A stretch of 64,000 nucleotides of DNA from Bacteroidales bacterium (GTDB lineage: Bacteria; Bacteroidota; Bacteroidia; Bacteroidales; UBA932), in NCBI GenBank assembly GCA_028724885.1, contig JAQYTJ010000013.1, positions 81,301-145,300 on the forward strand. Direction: 5' to 3'. Shown piece by piece: positions 16,202 through 25,756 of the stretch (position 1 is its first letter; each line of letters begins with the position of its first letter). The position numbers were made by a program, and so were the translations under genes. Below the pieces are notes generated by a model. The model was not told the origin of the DNA. It was given only the letters and a program-made list of their open reading frames with translations, and did no database searches.

Positions 16202-18622
16202 ATGAACGTAACAAACGGGTGGTGTGCAGCCATCCTTATTTTTGCTCTGGGAACATGCCAGAGCATTAATCTTTCCGCGCAGCAATTCACCGTGAGCGGG
16301 CATATCACGGATAAAGCATCTGGAGAGACGTTAATCGGAGCAGGAGCAGCCTGCGGACAGACCGGAGCGGTGACAAATGAGTACGGATTCTACACATTGA
16401 CTCTTAAAAGCGGCATTGGCATAAGCATAACGTATTCTTATGTTGGCTATGATGAGCAGACAGTGGTGATAAACCTACGGCAAGACACGACAATAAACGT
16501 AGCTCTCACCGCAAATTCCAAAATCACCGAGGCCGTAGTGTCAGCTAAGAAGGAGTCTGGAATACAGGCGACGAAAATGAGCGCAATAGAAATTCCCATT
16601 AATATAGTGAAAGCAACTCCTACGCTTTTCGGCGAGGCAGACGTACTGAAAACAATCCAGCTGATGCCTGGGGTACAGGCTGGAAACGAAGGGTTCTCGG
16701 GAATATACGTCCGTGGAGGAGGTCCGGATGAGAACCTGTTGCTTCTGGACGGCATCTCGATGTACAATGCCGAACACATGCTAGGCCTATTCTCCATCTT
16801 CCAGCCTGAGGCAGTGAAGAAGGTCACTCTGTACAAAGGCTCGTTTCCGGCACGTTACGGCGGAAGGATTTCCTCCATAATCGACATTAGGACGAACGAT
16901 GGAAACATGGAAGAGACACATGGCACGATCGGGGTCGGGGTGATAAGTGACAAATTCCACCTGGAAGGGCCTATTTTCAAGGGCAAGACATCTTATTCAA
17001 TCAGTGCCAGGGGGATGCACACGATTCTTTTCGACCCGCTGATACGCCTTGCAAGCAAGTCGTTTTCCGCTGAAGGGGGCACTGTCTATGGCAATTACTT
17101 TTTTTATGACCTAGATGGGAAGATATCTCACCGATTCAACAACTCGGACCGGCTATTCTTCAACACATACTATGGCCGTGATGCCCTCCTGGCAAAAGAA
17201 GTCGAAGACGACACCGATAGCTACGGCTCTTCGTGGAATGACAAATCTTTCATTCGCTGGGGCAATGCCCTTGCATCTTTAAGGTGGAACCACATATTCA
17301 ATGGCAGGCTGTTTTCCAACGCTTCGATTGCCCTGACAAACTATAGGATGCACATGGGTTATGACAGCAAGACCACCGATGCCTACAGTGATGGCACTAA
17401 GTCCAAATCAAATTACGAGTTCGACTACAATTCAGGGATGCGGGACATTACGGCCATGATGGATTTCGACTACACTCCGAGTCCTCGCCATTCTATTAAG
17501 TTCGGCGGGCAATATATCTATCACACGTTCATTCCTGAAACGTATTCCACGAAAGAATCTGAAAAAGCTAACGGGCATGCCGTCACCGACACGTCGTACA
17601 GCAACCATTCCGAGAGCCTTCACGGGCATGAGATATCCGCATACATAGAAGACGACTTCACCATCGGGCGGTGGCTGGACCTCAACCCGGGCATTCATTT
17701 CGCTGTGTTCAATACTCAGGGCAAGTTCTACATGTCTCCAGAGCCAAGAATATCGGCAAAGGTGAATTTCGGAAAAGGACTCAGCACGAAAGCATCATAT
17801 TCAAGGATGGCGCAGTACGTTCATCTGCTGTCTTCTTCCATGATCACCCTACCCCTGGACCTCTGGGTGCCAATCACGAAAGAGATTAAGCCTGTGACAT
17901 CGAACCAATATTCATTGGGACTGTATTACGACAATATTCCAGGCTGGGAATTCTCCATCGAAGGGTACTGGAAAGAGATGGAAAATATTCTGGAATACAA
18001 GGACGGCGTTTCTTTCGTCGGCTCTTCGCAGGGATGGCAAGATTTGGTGGTTATGGGCAAAGGACGCGCCTATGGAGTGGAATTTTTCTTACAGAAGACA
18101 ATGGGAAATACGACCGGGTGGATAGGTTACACGCTAGCGAAGAGCGAAAGACGCTTTCCTGGCGGGGAAATCAATTTCGGGAATTGGTTCCCTTACAGAT
18201 ACGACCGCAGGCACAATGTCTCGATTGTCGTCAATCACAGGTTCTCTAAAAGAGTAGACATGAGCGCCACATGGGTTTATGCCACGGGCGGAACAACTAC
18301 GATTCCAGAAAGAACCATGACCGTGGAGGGACCTGACGGAACGATTCATCAGGTTAATTACGCTCCTTATAGAAACAATTACCGTCTGCCTGCAAGCCAC
18401 AGGCTGAACGTGAGCGTAAACATACACAAACAGAAGAAGCGTGGCGAAAGAACCTGGAGTTTCGGCCTCTACAATGCCTACAACAGGATGAATCCGAATT
18501 TCGTCTTCGTCAAGCAAGACGACAGCTACAATTCAGGCGAGACCTACATCCGAAGGATGAAGCTGAAATCTATAACCATCCTTCCTATAATCCCGTCGAT
18601 AAGTTATGCTTTTAATTTCTAA
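16202..18622 (+). CDS. TonB-dependent outer-membrane receptor with CarboxypepD-reg-like N-domain
   Basis: An 806-residue outer-membrane protein with a signal peptide (about 1-25, ending LSAQ). The N-terminal beta-sandwich (about 28-110, GHITDKASGETLIGA) is followed by the plug (about 130-240, with GIYVRGGGPDENLLLLDG) and a 22-strand barrel ending in SYAFNF. It imports a ligand using TonB/ExbBD energy. It lacks the longer SusC form, and its partner is a DUF4249 lipoprotein rather than SusD, so it belongs to the non-SusD receptor class. The substrate is unknown. The downstream DUF4249 frame overlaps or nearly touches its end. Confidence 0.92.
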   Translation: MNVTNGWCAAILIFALGTCQSINLSAQQFTVSGHITDKASGETLIGAGAACGQTGAVTNEYGFYTLTLKSGIGISITYSYVGYDEQTVVINLRQDTTINVALTANSKITEAVVSAKKESGIQATKMSAIEIPINIVKATPTLFGEADVLKTIQLMPGVQAGNEGFSGIYVRGGGPDENLLLLDGISMYNAEHMLGLFSIFQPEAVKKVTLYKGSFPARYGGRISSIIDIRTNDGNMEETHGTIGVGVISDKFHLEGPIFKGKTSYSISARGMHTILFDPLIRLASKSFSAEGGTVYGNYFFYDLDGKISHRFNNSDRLFFNTYYGRDALLAKEVEDDTDSYGSSWNDKSFIRWGNALASLRWNHIFNGRLFSNASIALTNYRMHMGYDSKTTDAYSDGTKSKSNYEFDYNSGMRDITAMMDFDYTPSPRHSIKFGGQYIYHTFIPETYSTKESEKANGHAVTDTSYSNHSESLHGHEISAYIEDDFTIGRWLDLNPGIHFAVFNTQGKFYMSPEPRISAKVNFGKGLSTKASYSRMAQYVHLLSSSMITLPLDLWVPITKEIKPVTSNQYSLGLYYDNIPGWEFSIEGYWKEMENILEYKDGVSFVGSSQGWQDLVVMGKGRAYGVEFFLQKTMGNTTGWIGYTLAKSERRFPGGEINFGNWFPYRYDRRHNVSIVVNHRFSKRVDMSATWVYATGGTTTIPERTMTVEGPDGTIHQVNYAPYRNNYRLPASHRLNVSVNIHKQKKRGERTWSFGLYNAYNRMNPNFVFVKQDDSYNSGETYIRRMKLKSITILPIIPSISYAFNF

Positions 18623-18626
18623 GGCC

Positions 18627-19718
18627 ATGAAAATAAACGACATATTCATTTATTCGCTTTTGCTTGTCTCTCTGGCATCCTGCCAAAAAGACATTCCGTA
18701 CGATTTCGATGCTGCCGAAAACAAGGTGGTAATGAATGCGCAGATACACACAAACGAGGATATTCATGCAGTGTATCTTTCCATCAGCACGTCGCTGTCC
18801 ATCCAAAAAATAAAGTCTGGAAGCGTAACTTGCTACATCAATGGCAACATGGCAGCAGAAGCGCAGCTTGACACCTCAAAAGATGATGACGATTTCATCC
18901 GAGACGAGGCTCTCTACGGTTACAATGCCGTGGGTTCCGCCCCAAGCAGGACAAGGCAGACGAGATTCGTGTTCAAGGCCAACTTCAAGCCCGGGGATAA
19001 AGTCAGGCTGGAATGCACTGCAAACGGCGGGGAATATTCAGCATATTCCGAAGTGATTGTTCCGCAGCCGCCATTATTCCAAGCAGTTGACACGAGCCGC
19101 TACTACAACTCCGACGAGAACAGCAATTCTTTCAATCGCTGGGTGTACAGGATCCGGATAAAAGGCAATGACATCGCGGGAGAAAGAAACTATTTCAGGC
19201 TGACAAGCGAATACGACAAGACATTGCACGTGGAATATATGGACGGTGAGGATGAGCCGGAAGACGATGAATCCTACGAGGAGGGGCCGCTTCACATAGA
19301 CAGAGGCAAAGATCCCATTCTGTTAGATGGGGCCACCGAAACCGACATGGACATTTCGGGGGCATCAGAGAATTATTACAATGCATTCTCCGATTACCTG
19401 TTCAGAGATGGAACTTACGATTTCACGTACCAGGTGCGAGAATCCGCATTCCTGAGTGGCAGCGAATACGACACCGCTTCAAAGAGGGTAGATCTTACCG
19501 CCAGAGTCTACCCTATCTTATGGGGAATCACTGAGGCTGAATACAACTTTCTGAAAGCCCTGAGCTTGTACATCTACAATGGGGACGACATCACGTTCAC
19601 AGGTCCTATCTCAATTCCGACTAATGTAGAAGGCGGACTAGGAGTTGTGAGCATAGCCACGCCATCCAGAGACACAGTCGTTTTCAACCGCACGCTGTAC
19701 AAGAACCCGAATCTCTAG
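18627..19718 (+). CDS. DUF4249-family outer-membrane lipoprotein
   Basis: A 363-residue lipoprotein with a type II signal ending in the lipobox LASC (Cys at about residue 20) followed by QKD. The body is beta-rich and matches the DUF4249 pattern seen next to TonB receptors in Bacteroidota (an N-terminal immunoglobulin-like part and ITEAEYNFLKAL near the C-terminus). An acidic Asp/Glu stretch sits near residues 205-220. An ATG at 18606 overlapping the receptor is possible; the ATG at 18627 gives a cleaner signal peptide. It is probably a surface accessory of the receptor; its ligand is unknown. Confidence 0.85.
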   Translation: MKINDIFIYSLLLVSLASCQKDIPYDFDAAENKVVMNAQIHTNEDIHAVYLSISTSLSIQKIKSGSVTCYINGNMAAEAQLDTSKDDDDFIRDEALYGYNAVGSAPSRTRQTRFVFKANFKPGDKVRLECTANGGEYSAYSEVIVPQPPLFQAVDTSRYYNSDENSNSFNRWVYRIRIKGNDIAGERNYFRLTSEYDKTLHVEYMDGEDEPEDDESYEEGPLHIDRGKDPILLDGATETDMDISGASENYYNAFSDYLFRDGTYDFTYQVRESAFLSGSEYDTASKRVDLTARVYPILWGITEAEYNFLKALSLYIYNGDDITFTGPISIPTNVEGGLGVVSIATPSRDTVVFNRTLYKNPNL

Positions 19719-19741
19719 CAGAAAAGTTCGTGACTCCGGAT

Positions 19742-20674
19742 TCAGTGGCGTGGGATGTCAAATACATCCAGGTCATTGGCCGCATACGACTCTGGAAATA
19801 TGCTCCTGCACTCGCTCTGAAATAGCGCGATGTCCCTGATTCTGGAAGAGTAATGGCCGATGACAAGTTTACCCACTCCTGCCTCCAGTGCGCATTGTGC
19901 AGCCTGGAGCGTGGTGGAATGATATCTTTTGGCCGCCTGGTCGGCATATTCGTTGGTATAGGTAGCCTCATGATACAGAAGATCCACGTCTCTCACCCAC
20001 TCAGCCTCCTTCGGGAATGGAGCAGTGTCGGAGCAATAGGCAAAGGAGCGAGGCTCGAATGGCTTGTAGCCTAATTCTGCGAAAGGCAGCGTTTCTGAGC
20101 CGCCGTCAGCATATTCACGAATCACGTCTTCTCCCCTCTTCACCGTCCCTATCTCGGCAAGCGAAAGCCTATACTCCTCAATTTTCTCCTTCCTGACGTT
20201 CATCATCGGTTCCTTCTCTCTGAATATGTAGCCGTAAGTTTCTATCCTGTGATTCAGAGGGAAGGCCAGGATTTCAATGGACTTCGTGGAATATATCACC
20301 TCCGGCTCCTTAATATTCAAAGGATTGAACTTTATCACAAAGAAACTATCATCCCAGAAATATGATTTATAGAATTTCAGGATCGGCCCCAGATTCGATG
20401 GGCCGTATATATTCACAGGAGCAGTCCTCCCCTGCATTCCAAGAGTAGAGAGAAAGCCGAAGATTCCGAAAATATGATCCCCATGTATGTGAGAAACGAA
20501 TATGGAATCTATCTTCATCGGAGATATGCCAGCCTCCTGAAGACGTGTCTGCACGCCTTCTCCGCAGTCAATTAAAAAGAAGCGCCCATGTACGCAAAGT
20601 ACCTGGGCGCTCTGAAATCTTCCTGGAGCCGGCTTGGCCGAGGCCGAGCCTAGCACCGTCAAAGTGAAATTCAT
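19742..20674 (-). CDS. rnz: Ribonuclease Z
   Basis: A 310-residue metallo-beta-lactamase-fold endonuclease that trims tRNA 3' ends. The zinc motif appears as FVSHIHGDHIFGIFG (about residues 58-72), with further ligands in YCSDTAP and HEATYTNEYA and the C-terminal IGHYSSR. The length is typical of the short form. It lies six bases behind rpsA on the same strand, so the two probably form an operon under the strong promoter at 22553-22583. It converges with the DUF4249 gene, whose end is 23 bases away. Confidence 0.95.
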   Translation of the reverse strand: MNFTLTVLGSASAKPAPGRFQSAQVLCVHGRFFLIDCGEGVQTRLQEAGISPMKIDSIFVSHIHGDHIFGIFGFLSTLGMQGRTAPVNIYGPSNLGPILKFYKSYFWDDSFFVIKFNPLNIKEPEVIYSTKSIEILAFPLNHRIETYGYIFREKEPMMNVRKEKIEEYRLSLAEIGTVKRGEDVIREYADGGSETLPFAELGYKPFEPRSFAYCSDTAPFPKEAEWVRDVDLLYHEATYTNEYADQAAKRYHSTTLQAAQCALEAGVGKLVIGHYSSRIRDIALFQSECRSIFPESYAANDLDVFDIPRH

Positions 20675-20680
20675 ATATTA

Positions 20681-22468
20681 TTATTCACTTTTCTCAAGCT
20701 TGTCTTTGAGGGCAGCAAGCTCGCTGATGTCTCCGAGAGTCGTCTTCTCAACATTGGCGTTGATCTTCTTAACGGCCTTCTTCGTGTTCTCAGCCTCACT
20801 AGCCACCTTTTCAGCAGCAGCCTCAGAATATGTTCTTACGTGAGAGAGCAGGATTCGGCGTGTGCTTCTGCGAAGTTCAACCACCTTGAATGGAAGGGTC
20901 TCACCAGCGGTTGCAGGCTTGCCGTCTTCCTTTATGAGGTCGCGAGTGAATGCGAATCCCTCGTCATCACCTTCCAGCTTGATGTTAGCGCCCTTATCTG
21001 TCATAGAAGTGATCGTACCCTCTACGGTAGAGCCGACAGGATATTTCTCCTCAATTGCGTCCCAAGGGTTAGGAGTAAGCTGCTTATGACCCAAGCTGAG
21101 CTTGTGATTCGCCTCATCGAAGTCAAGGATCACGACATCAATCTCATCTCCAGTAGAAACGATTTCTGAAGGATGCTTGATCTTGCTCCAAGACAAATCG
21201 CTGATATGGATGAGTCCTTCTACTCCGTCCTCAGGCTCCGCAAACACGCCAAAGTTCGTAATGTTGCGAACGATTGCCTTGTGAACTGAACCGATAGGAT
21301 ATTTCTCGCGAATATTCTCCCACGGATTGGCAGTGAGCTGCTTGAGACCGAGAGACATCTTCCTGTTCTCGCGATCAATTGATAGAATCTGAGCCTCAAC
21401 CTCATCGCCTACCTTAACAAACTCCTGAGCACTGTGAAGCCTAGGAGACCAGCTCATCTCGGAAACGTGGATGAGTCCTTCTACGCCTGGCTTAATCTCA
21501 ACGAATGCACCATAGTCCTGAATGAGGACGACTTTACCCTTAACGACATCGCCAACCTTAAGGTTAGGATCCAAGCTGTCCCAAGGATGCGGAGTGAGCT
21601 GCTTGTATCCGAGAGCGATTCTCTTCTGCTGAGAATCGAACTCCTTAACGACGACTTTAATCTTCTGGTCAAGCTGCACGACTTCCTCTGGATTTTCGAT
21701 CCTGCCCCAGGAAAGATCGGTGATGTGAATGAGACCGTCAACTCCGCCGAGGTCTACGAACACGCCATAATTAGTGATGTTCTTAACTGTACCCTCAAGA
21801 ATCTGGCCTTTTTCCAGCTTGGACATAAGCTCCGCTTTCTGTTTCTCTTGCTCAGCCTCAAGCAGAGCCTTATGAGAAACTACTACGTTCCTGAACTCCT
21901 GATTGATCTTCACGATCTTGAAGTCCATCGTCTGATTAACGAACGCATCGTAATCGCGAATAGGCTTGATGTCAATCTGCGAACCAGGCAGGAATGCCTC
22001 AATTCCAAATACGTCTACGATCATGCCACCCTTCGTGCGAGTCTTGACAAAGCCTTTAACGACTTCGTTATTGTCGTACGCTTCGTTAACCCTCTCCCAA
22101 GATTTGAGAGCACGCGCCTTCTTATGAGAAAGGATGAGCTGCCCCTTCTTGTCCTCTGCGGACTCGACAAGCACCTCAACCTTGTCCCCGACCTTCAGAT
22201 CAGGATTGTAACGGAATTCAGGAGCTTGGATCACGCCCTCGCTCTTGTATCCTATGTTGACGATCACTTCCCTCTTGTTGATTGATGTAACCGTTCCTTC
22301 AACGACCTCATTCTCAACTACGTTAGAGAGAGTCTGATCGTAAGCTTCTTCAATTTTCTCTTTGCTTTCGCCGCCATAAATATTGTCCTCGTTCTCGAAA
22401 GAATCCCAATCGAAATTCTCAGGAGCGACTGAAGCGTTGAGTTGTTGTTTTTTAACTTCTTCTGCCAT
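20681..22468 (-). CDS. rpsA: 30S ribosomal protein S1
   Basis: A 595-residue protein with six S1 RNA-binding repeats, visible as recurring GVFVDLGGVDGLIHITDLSW-type segments from about residue 55 to 535. An acidic N-terminal extension (about 1-50) and a Lys/Glu-rich tail flank them. S1 brings mRNA to the 30S subunit and unfolds structured starts. In this phylum the Shine-Dalgarno interaction is little used, so S1 is thought to matter all the more. Transcription starts at a perfect promoter, leaving a leader of about 75 bases. rnz follows in the same operon. Confidence 0.97.
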   Translation of the reverse strand: MAEEVKKQQLNASVAPENFDWDSFENEDNIYGGESKEKIEEAYDQTLSNVVENEVVEGTVTSINKREVIVNIGYKSEGVIQAPEFRYNPDLKVGDKVEVLVESAEDKKGQLILSHKKARALKSWERVNEAYDNNEVVKGFVKTRTKGGMIVDVFGIEAFLPGSQIDIKPIRDYDAFVNQTMDFKIVKINQEFRNVVVSHKALLEAEQEKQKAELMSKLEKGQILEGTVKNITNYGVFVDLGGVDGLIHITDLSWGRIENPEEVVQLDQKIKVVVKEFDSQQKRIALGYKQLTPHPWDSLDPNLKVGDVVKGKVVLIQDYGAFVEIKPGVEGLIHVSEMSWSPRLHSAQEFVKVGDEVEAQILSIDRENRKMSLGLKQLTANPWENIREKYPIGSVHKAIVRNITNFGVFAEPEDGVEGLIHISDLSWSKIKHPSEIVSTGDEIDVVILDFDEANHKLSLGHKQLTPNPWDAIEEKYPVGSTVEGTITSMTDKGANIKLEGDDEGFAFTRDLIKEDGKPATAGETLPFKVVELRRSTRRILLSHVRTYSEAAAEKVASEAENTKKAVKKINANVEKTTLGDISELAALKDKLEKSE

Positions 22469-22552
22469 AAATTCTAGGAAAAAATAAGTTGTTTAACATT
22501 ATGTCTTGATGCCCTACCGCACTACGCTGCCGCGCGCCGGTCAAAAGGCTTG

Positions 22553-22583
22553 CAAAAGTAGAGAAAAATTATTGAACTTCAAA
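22553..22583 (-). promoter_or_regulatory. Promoter of rpsA-rnz
   Basis: Read on the minus strand, TTTG (22580-22583), a 19-base spacer and TACTTTTG (22553-22560). Both boxes and the spacing are exact. The leader to the rpsA ATG is about 75 bases and could carry S1 autoregulation (inference). Confidence 0.85.
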
Positions 22584-22598
22584 CTCTAGGGAGAAAAA

Positions 22599-23546
22599 TC
22601 AGAACATTTTCTTTTTCTTGAAAATGTATATTACGAAAACTACCAGAATTAGCATGAATATCACTATGCCAAGCCAAGCGAAATGCCATCTCTCGAACGG
22701 CAAATACACATTCATGCCATAGAAACTGGCCACGAGAGTTGGCGGCATCAGCAGGACAGACACCATGGTGAATATTTTCATGATATTGTTCTGATCCAAG
22801 TTTATGAGACCTACCACGGTGTCTTGCAGATACTCTAGCCTCTCGAAACTGAAATTCGTATGGTTGATCAGGGATGTAATGTCCTGCAGGAGAACGCCGA
22901 ACCTCCTGTTCAGGGCATCAGGACATTTCTCGCTTTTCAGCAGGTTAGTAATCAGCCTCTGCTTATCGACTATGTTCTCGCGCACGATCATCGTGTTTTC
23001 CTGCAACTGGTTAATGTCCAGGAGGAACTCCTCATTGATGTCTTCTCTCTGGTTGATGCGCTTGCTGAACTGTGAAATTTCCTTGGTCATCAGCTCTATC
23101 ATGTCCGCATCAAGATCGATTCGCTGATCCATGATGCTGGCAAAGACAGAGTAGCCGCTCACATAACCTTGCGGCATAGCCATAATTCTTCTTTGAAGCT
23201 CCGTGAAGCTACGCAGAGGCACGTCTCTTAGCGTTGTCATGCAGTTATCCACGAAAGTGAATGACACGGCCTCCATAGTGTAGTCTTCCGGCCCAGGCAT
23301 AAGGAAGTTGGTGTTGGCGAATATTGCCCTCTCGTTCTCGGAGAAACGGGAAGAGCTCTCGATTTCCTCTGCTTGAGCCCTGCTCTGAATGATTATTCCC
23401 AAGAAATCATCAACAGAATGCTTTTCCTCACTGGTAGGGGCGAGGATGTCTATCCAAAGGACATCTTTAGTCGTAAGTTTGGAAAGCTCCGTTTCTGACT
23501 GTGACATCAGCAGCTTGCCGCCAAGTCTGTAGAATATTGTTATCAT
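22599..23546 (-). CDS. corA: CorA-family divalent cation transporter
   Basis: A 315-residue protein of the CorA/MIT family: a long cytosolic funnel with a coiled-coil helix (about 130-250) and two C-terminal membrane helices (about 250-308). The signature YGMN loop sits between them (SFYGMNVYLPFE), and a basic tail KKKKMF ends the protein. The family moves Mg2+, and some members Co2+, Ni2+ or Zn2+. It has its own -7 box (TACTTTTG on the minus strand, 23625-23632), about 80 bases before the start. mntP lies upstream on the same strand. Confidence 0.92.
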   Translation of the reverse strand: MITIFYRLGGKLLMSQSETELSKLTTKDVLWIDILAPTSEEKHSVDDFLGIIIQSRAQAEEIESSSRFSENERAIFANTNFLMPGPEDYTMEAVSFTFVDNCMTTLRDVPLRSFTELQRRIMAMPQGYVSGYSVFASIMDQRIDLDADMIELMTKEISQFSKRINQREDINEEFLLDINQLQENTMIVRENIVDKQRLITNLLKSEKCPDALNRRFGVLLQDITSLINHTNFSFERLEYLQDTVVGLINLDQNNIMKIFTMVSVLLMPPTLVASFYGMNVYLPFERWHFAWLGIVIFMLILVVFVIYIFKKKKMF

Positions 23547-23624
23547 ACTCTTCCAGGTTTATCCCGACCATCGAGTCGGAGGGTTCTACATCAATGACGC
23601 TGACATTACGGAGAAGTCAGTCAG

Positions 23625-23632
23625 CAAAAGTA
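23625..23632 (-). promoter_or_regulatory. -7 box upstream of corA
   Basis: TACTTTTG on the minus strand fits TAnnTTTG; no -33 TTTG is visible at the expected distance. Confidence 0.45.
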
Positions 23633-23696
23633 GGAATATTTTTTTAAAATACCCCCTACTGACAATTTTTTTCAATGATTATTATATAGAATATTC

Positions 23697-24248
23697 CTAA
23701 TGCAGCATGCTGACTCCAATTCCAATCAGCACTATTCCGCCGACGATTTCGGCAATTCGGCCTAGGCGCATCCCTAAAGCCTGGCCGCTGTACATTCCAG
23801 CGATGACGCTCAAGGAGGTTATAACGAAAACGGAGCCTAGAGAAGAAACGAGATACCGTGTTTCAGGGTGGCTCATAGGGAGACTTATTCCAACTGCCAG
23901 AGCATCTACGCTAGTGGCTATCGCACCTAGAATGACGTTCTTGAAACCATTGAGTTCCAGGGGCTTTTCTGCCTTATTGAGAAGAGTTTTCAGCAGCATT
24001 GAGCCGCCAACATAAAGCAGGAGCAGAAAGCCTATCCATTTAGCGATATGCTCGACAAGGCCTACGAACATGTCTCCGAACAGCCAGCCTGCTGCGAGGA
24101 AAGCTGTCTGCACGAAACCGAACACAAGCGCTATTGGTGCGACCTTTTTCCATGATACTTCTCTCAGGGTTATGCTGGAGCAAGTCGTGACTGCGAAACA
24201 GTCGGCACAGAGCGACAATGCAAGAAGTATTGATTCAAGAAGCCACAT
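23697..24248 (-). CDS. mntP: Manganese efflux pump MntP
   Basis: A 183-residue inner-membrane protein with six hydrophobic segments, the normal MntP length. Family features are the N-terminal LLALSLCADCFAVT (about residues 7-20) and the repeat-related IATSVDALAVGIS (about 111-123), each with the conserved Asp used in Mn2+ export. No yybP-ykoY manganese riboswitch is visible in the 48 bases upstream, where recR ends. It may be read from the murK-murQ-recR transcript. Confidence 0.93.
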   Translation of the reverse strand: MWLLESILLALSLCADCFAVTTCSSITLREVSWKKVAPIALVFGFVQTAFLAAGWLFGDMFVGLVEHIAKWIGFLLLLYVGGSMLLKTLLNKAEKPLELNGFKNVILGAIATSVDALAVGISLPMSHPETRYLVSSLGSVFVITSLSVIAGMYSGQALGMRLGRIAEIVGGIVLIGIGVSMLH

Positions 24249-24296
24249 AACAATTTTAGAATATTATAAACTGAATCAAGTTCAGGATGACATGGT

Positions 24297-24935
24297 CTAC
24301 TCTGGCTTGAATGGCTGGCGGCCAGTGATGGAGCGACCTAGCGTGAGCGCATCGGCATATTCAAGGTCATCTCCGAAGCCGAGGCCTCTGGCTAAAGAAG
24401 ACACCTTCACTCCGAATTTCTCAATCTGGCGATAAATGTAGAAGGCCGTCGTCTCCCCTTCCACATCCCCTCTAAGGGCCATGATGACCTCCGCAGACTC
24501 TGAAGCCGAAGATTTCACAAGCCTCTCTATTCTGGAAACCAGTTCAGAAATAGTAAGGTCAGAAGGGCCAACGCCATCAATCGGAGAGATTATGCCGCCC
24601 AGTACATGGTAAACCCCATGATACTGACCAGTATTTTCTATGCTCATCACATCCCTGACATTCTCCACGACGCAGATTGCGCTATGGTCACGAGACTTGT
24701 CGCCGCAAATCGAGCAGACATCGTCATCAGAAATCATCCAGCACTCCTTGCAATATTTCACGTCGTCGCGCAAATGGATTATTGCGTCGGCGAAATGATG
24801 CACGCTCTCAGATGGTTGGCGAAGAAGGTGCAGGGCGAGCCTGAGTGCACTCCTCTTCCCTACCCCAGGCAGAGAACCAATTGCCTCCACGGCATCTTCG
24901 AGCAATTTAGACGGATATTGTTCTTTCGGACTCAT
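24297..24935 (-). CDS. recR: Recombination mediator RecR
   Basis: A 212-residue RecFOR-pathway protein that loads RecA at gaps. An N-terminal helix-hairpin-helix (GSLPGVGKRSALRLALHLL, about 19-37) is followed by a Cys4 zinc finger (CKECWMISDDDVCSICGD, about 64-81) and a Toprim domain with CVVENVRDVMSIE. The ATG at 24935 overlaps the murQ stop (ATGA), the usual sign of coupled translation, so I prefer it to an in-frame ATG seven codons upstream. It is the third gene of the murK-murQ-recR run. Confidence 0.95.
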   Translation of the reverse strand: MSPKEQYPSKLLEDAVEAIGSLPGVGKRSALRLALHLLRQPSESVHHFADAIIHLRDDVKYCKECWMISDDDVCSICGDKSRDHSAICVVENVRDVMSIENTGQYHGVYHVLGGIISPIDGVGPSDLTISELVSRIERLVKSSASESAEVIMALRGDVEGETTAFYIYRQIEKFGVKVSSLARGLGFGDDLEYADALTLGRSITGRQPFKPE

Positions 24936-25753
24936 TTGCCTTTGTCTTTTTGCCAAGCCTCAACCGCAGCCCTTACCTGGCCATATTCCAGCAAAAGCTT
25001 ACGGGCATAGCCATAATCGTCTATTCCTGTCTGCTTCATGATCATCCTAGTGCCACGATCCACCAACTTATGGTTCGTTAGCTGCATGTCCACCATCATA
25101 TTCCCCTTTACATGGCCAAGACGAATCATTGCAGTCGTCGAAATCATGTTCAAAACAAGTTTCTGCGCTGTTCCAGACTTCAACCTGGTACTCCCTGTCA
25201 CGAATTCAGGCCCCACAACAACCTCAATAGGGATTTCTGCCGCCTTTGCTAATTCAGAGCCTCTATTGCACGTTATGCAGCCGGTCAGCATGCCCTTGGA
25301 ACGGGCTTTTTTAACAGCGCCCACAACGTAAGGCGTACCGCCAGAGGCAGCGATTCCAATAACGGCATCATTGACCGTAGGTTTGTATGGCAGCATGTCA
25401 CGCCATCCGCCTTCAGAATCGTCCTCTGCACCTTCCACGGCATTTCTAATCGCCCCGTCGCCGCCTGCCATAAGCCCGATGAAAACGTCCCGCACTCCAT
25501 AAGTCGGAGGTATTTCGGATGCGTCAACTATGCCCAGCCGGCCACTGGTGCCAGCCCCGAGATAGAACACCCGTCCACCTTTCGGCATCCTTTCTACGAT
25601 GCCGTCAACAAGGGCACGAATATGTGGAATAGTGCCTGCGACAGCCACTGGGACTGTTCTGTCCTCAGCATTCATGGCTTCTAGCAGCTCCTCGGTGGAC
25701 ATTTTGTCCAGATTGCTGTAATTAGATGCCTGTTCAGTAGTTCTGTTTTCCAT
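24932..25753 (-). CDS. murQ: N-acetylmuramic acid 6-phosphate etherase MurQ
   Basis: A 273-residue SIS-domain enzyme that cleaves the lactyl ether of MurNAc-6-phosphate to GlcNAc-6-phosphate in cell-wall recycling. Visible motifs are YLGAGTSGRLGIVDASEIPP (about 82-101), carrying the first catalytic Glu, and EGAEDDSEGG (about 129-138) with the second. It is a little shorter than the usual 295-300 residues and lacks most of the C-terminal helical extension. It starts three bases after the murK stop and is translationally coupled to recR. Confidence 0.96.
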   Translation of the reverse strand: MENRTTEQASNYSNLDKMSTEELLEAMNAEDRTVPVAVAGTIPHIRALVDGIVERMPKGGRVFYLGAGTSGRLGIVDASEIPPTYGVRDVFIGLMAGGDGAIRNAVEGAEDDSEGGWRDMLPYKPTVNDAVIGIAASGGTPYVVGAVKKARSKGMLTGCITCNRGSELAKAAEIPIEVVVGPEFVTGSTRLKSGTAQKLVLNMISTTAMIRLGHVKGNMMVDMQLTNHKLVDRGTRMIMKQTGIDDYGYARKLLLEYGQVRAAVEAWQKDKGK

Positions 25754-25756
25754 GAC

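Noticed and set aside
21434..22285. 283-codon plus-strand open frame opposite rpsA
   Set aside because: Antisense to a highly conserved gene with strong codon bias, which often opens the opposite frame; no promoter or recognisable protein.
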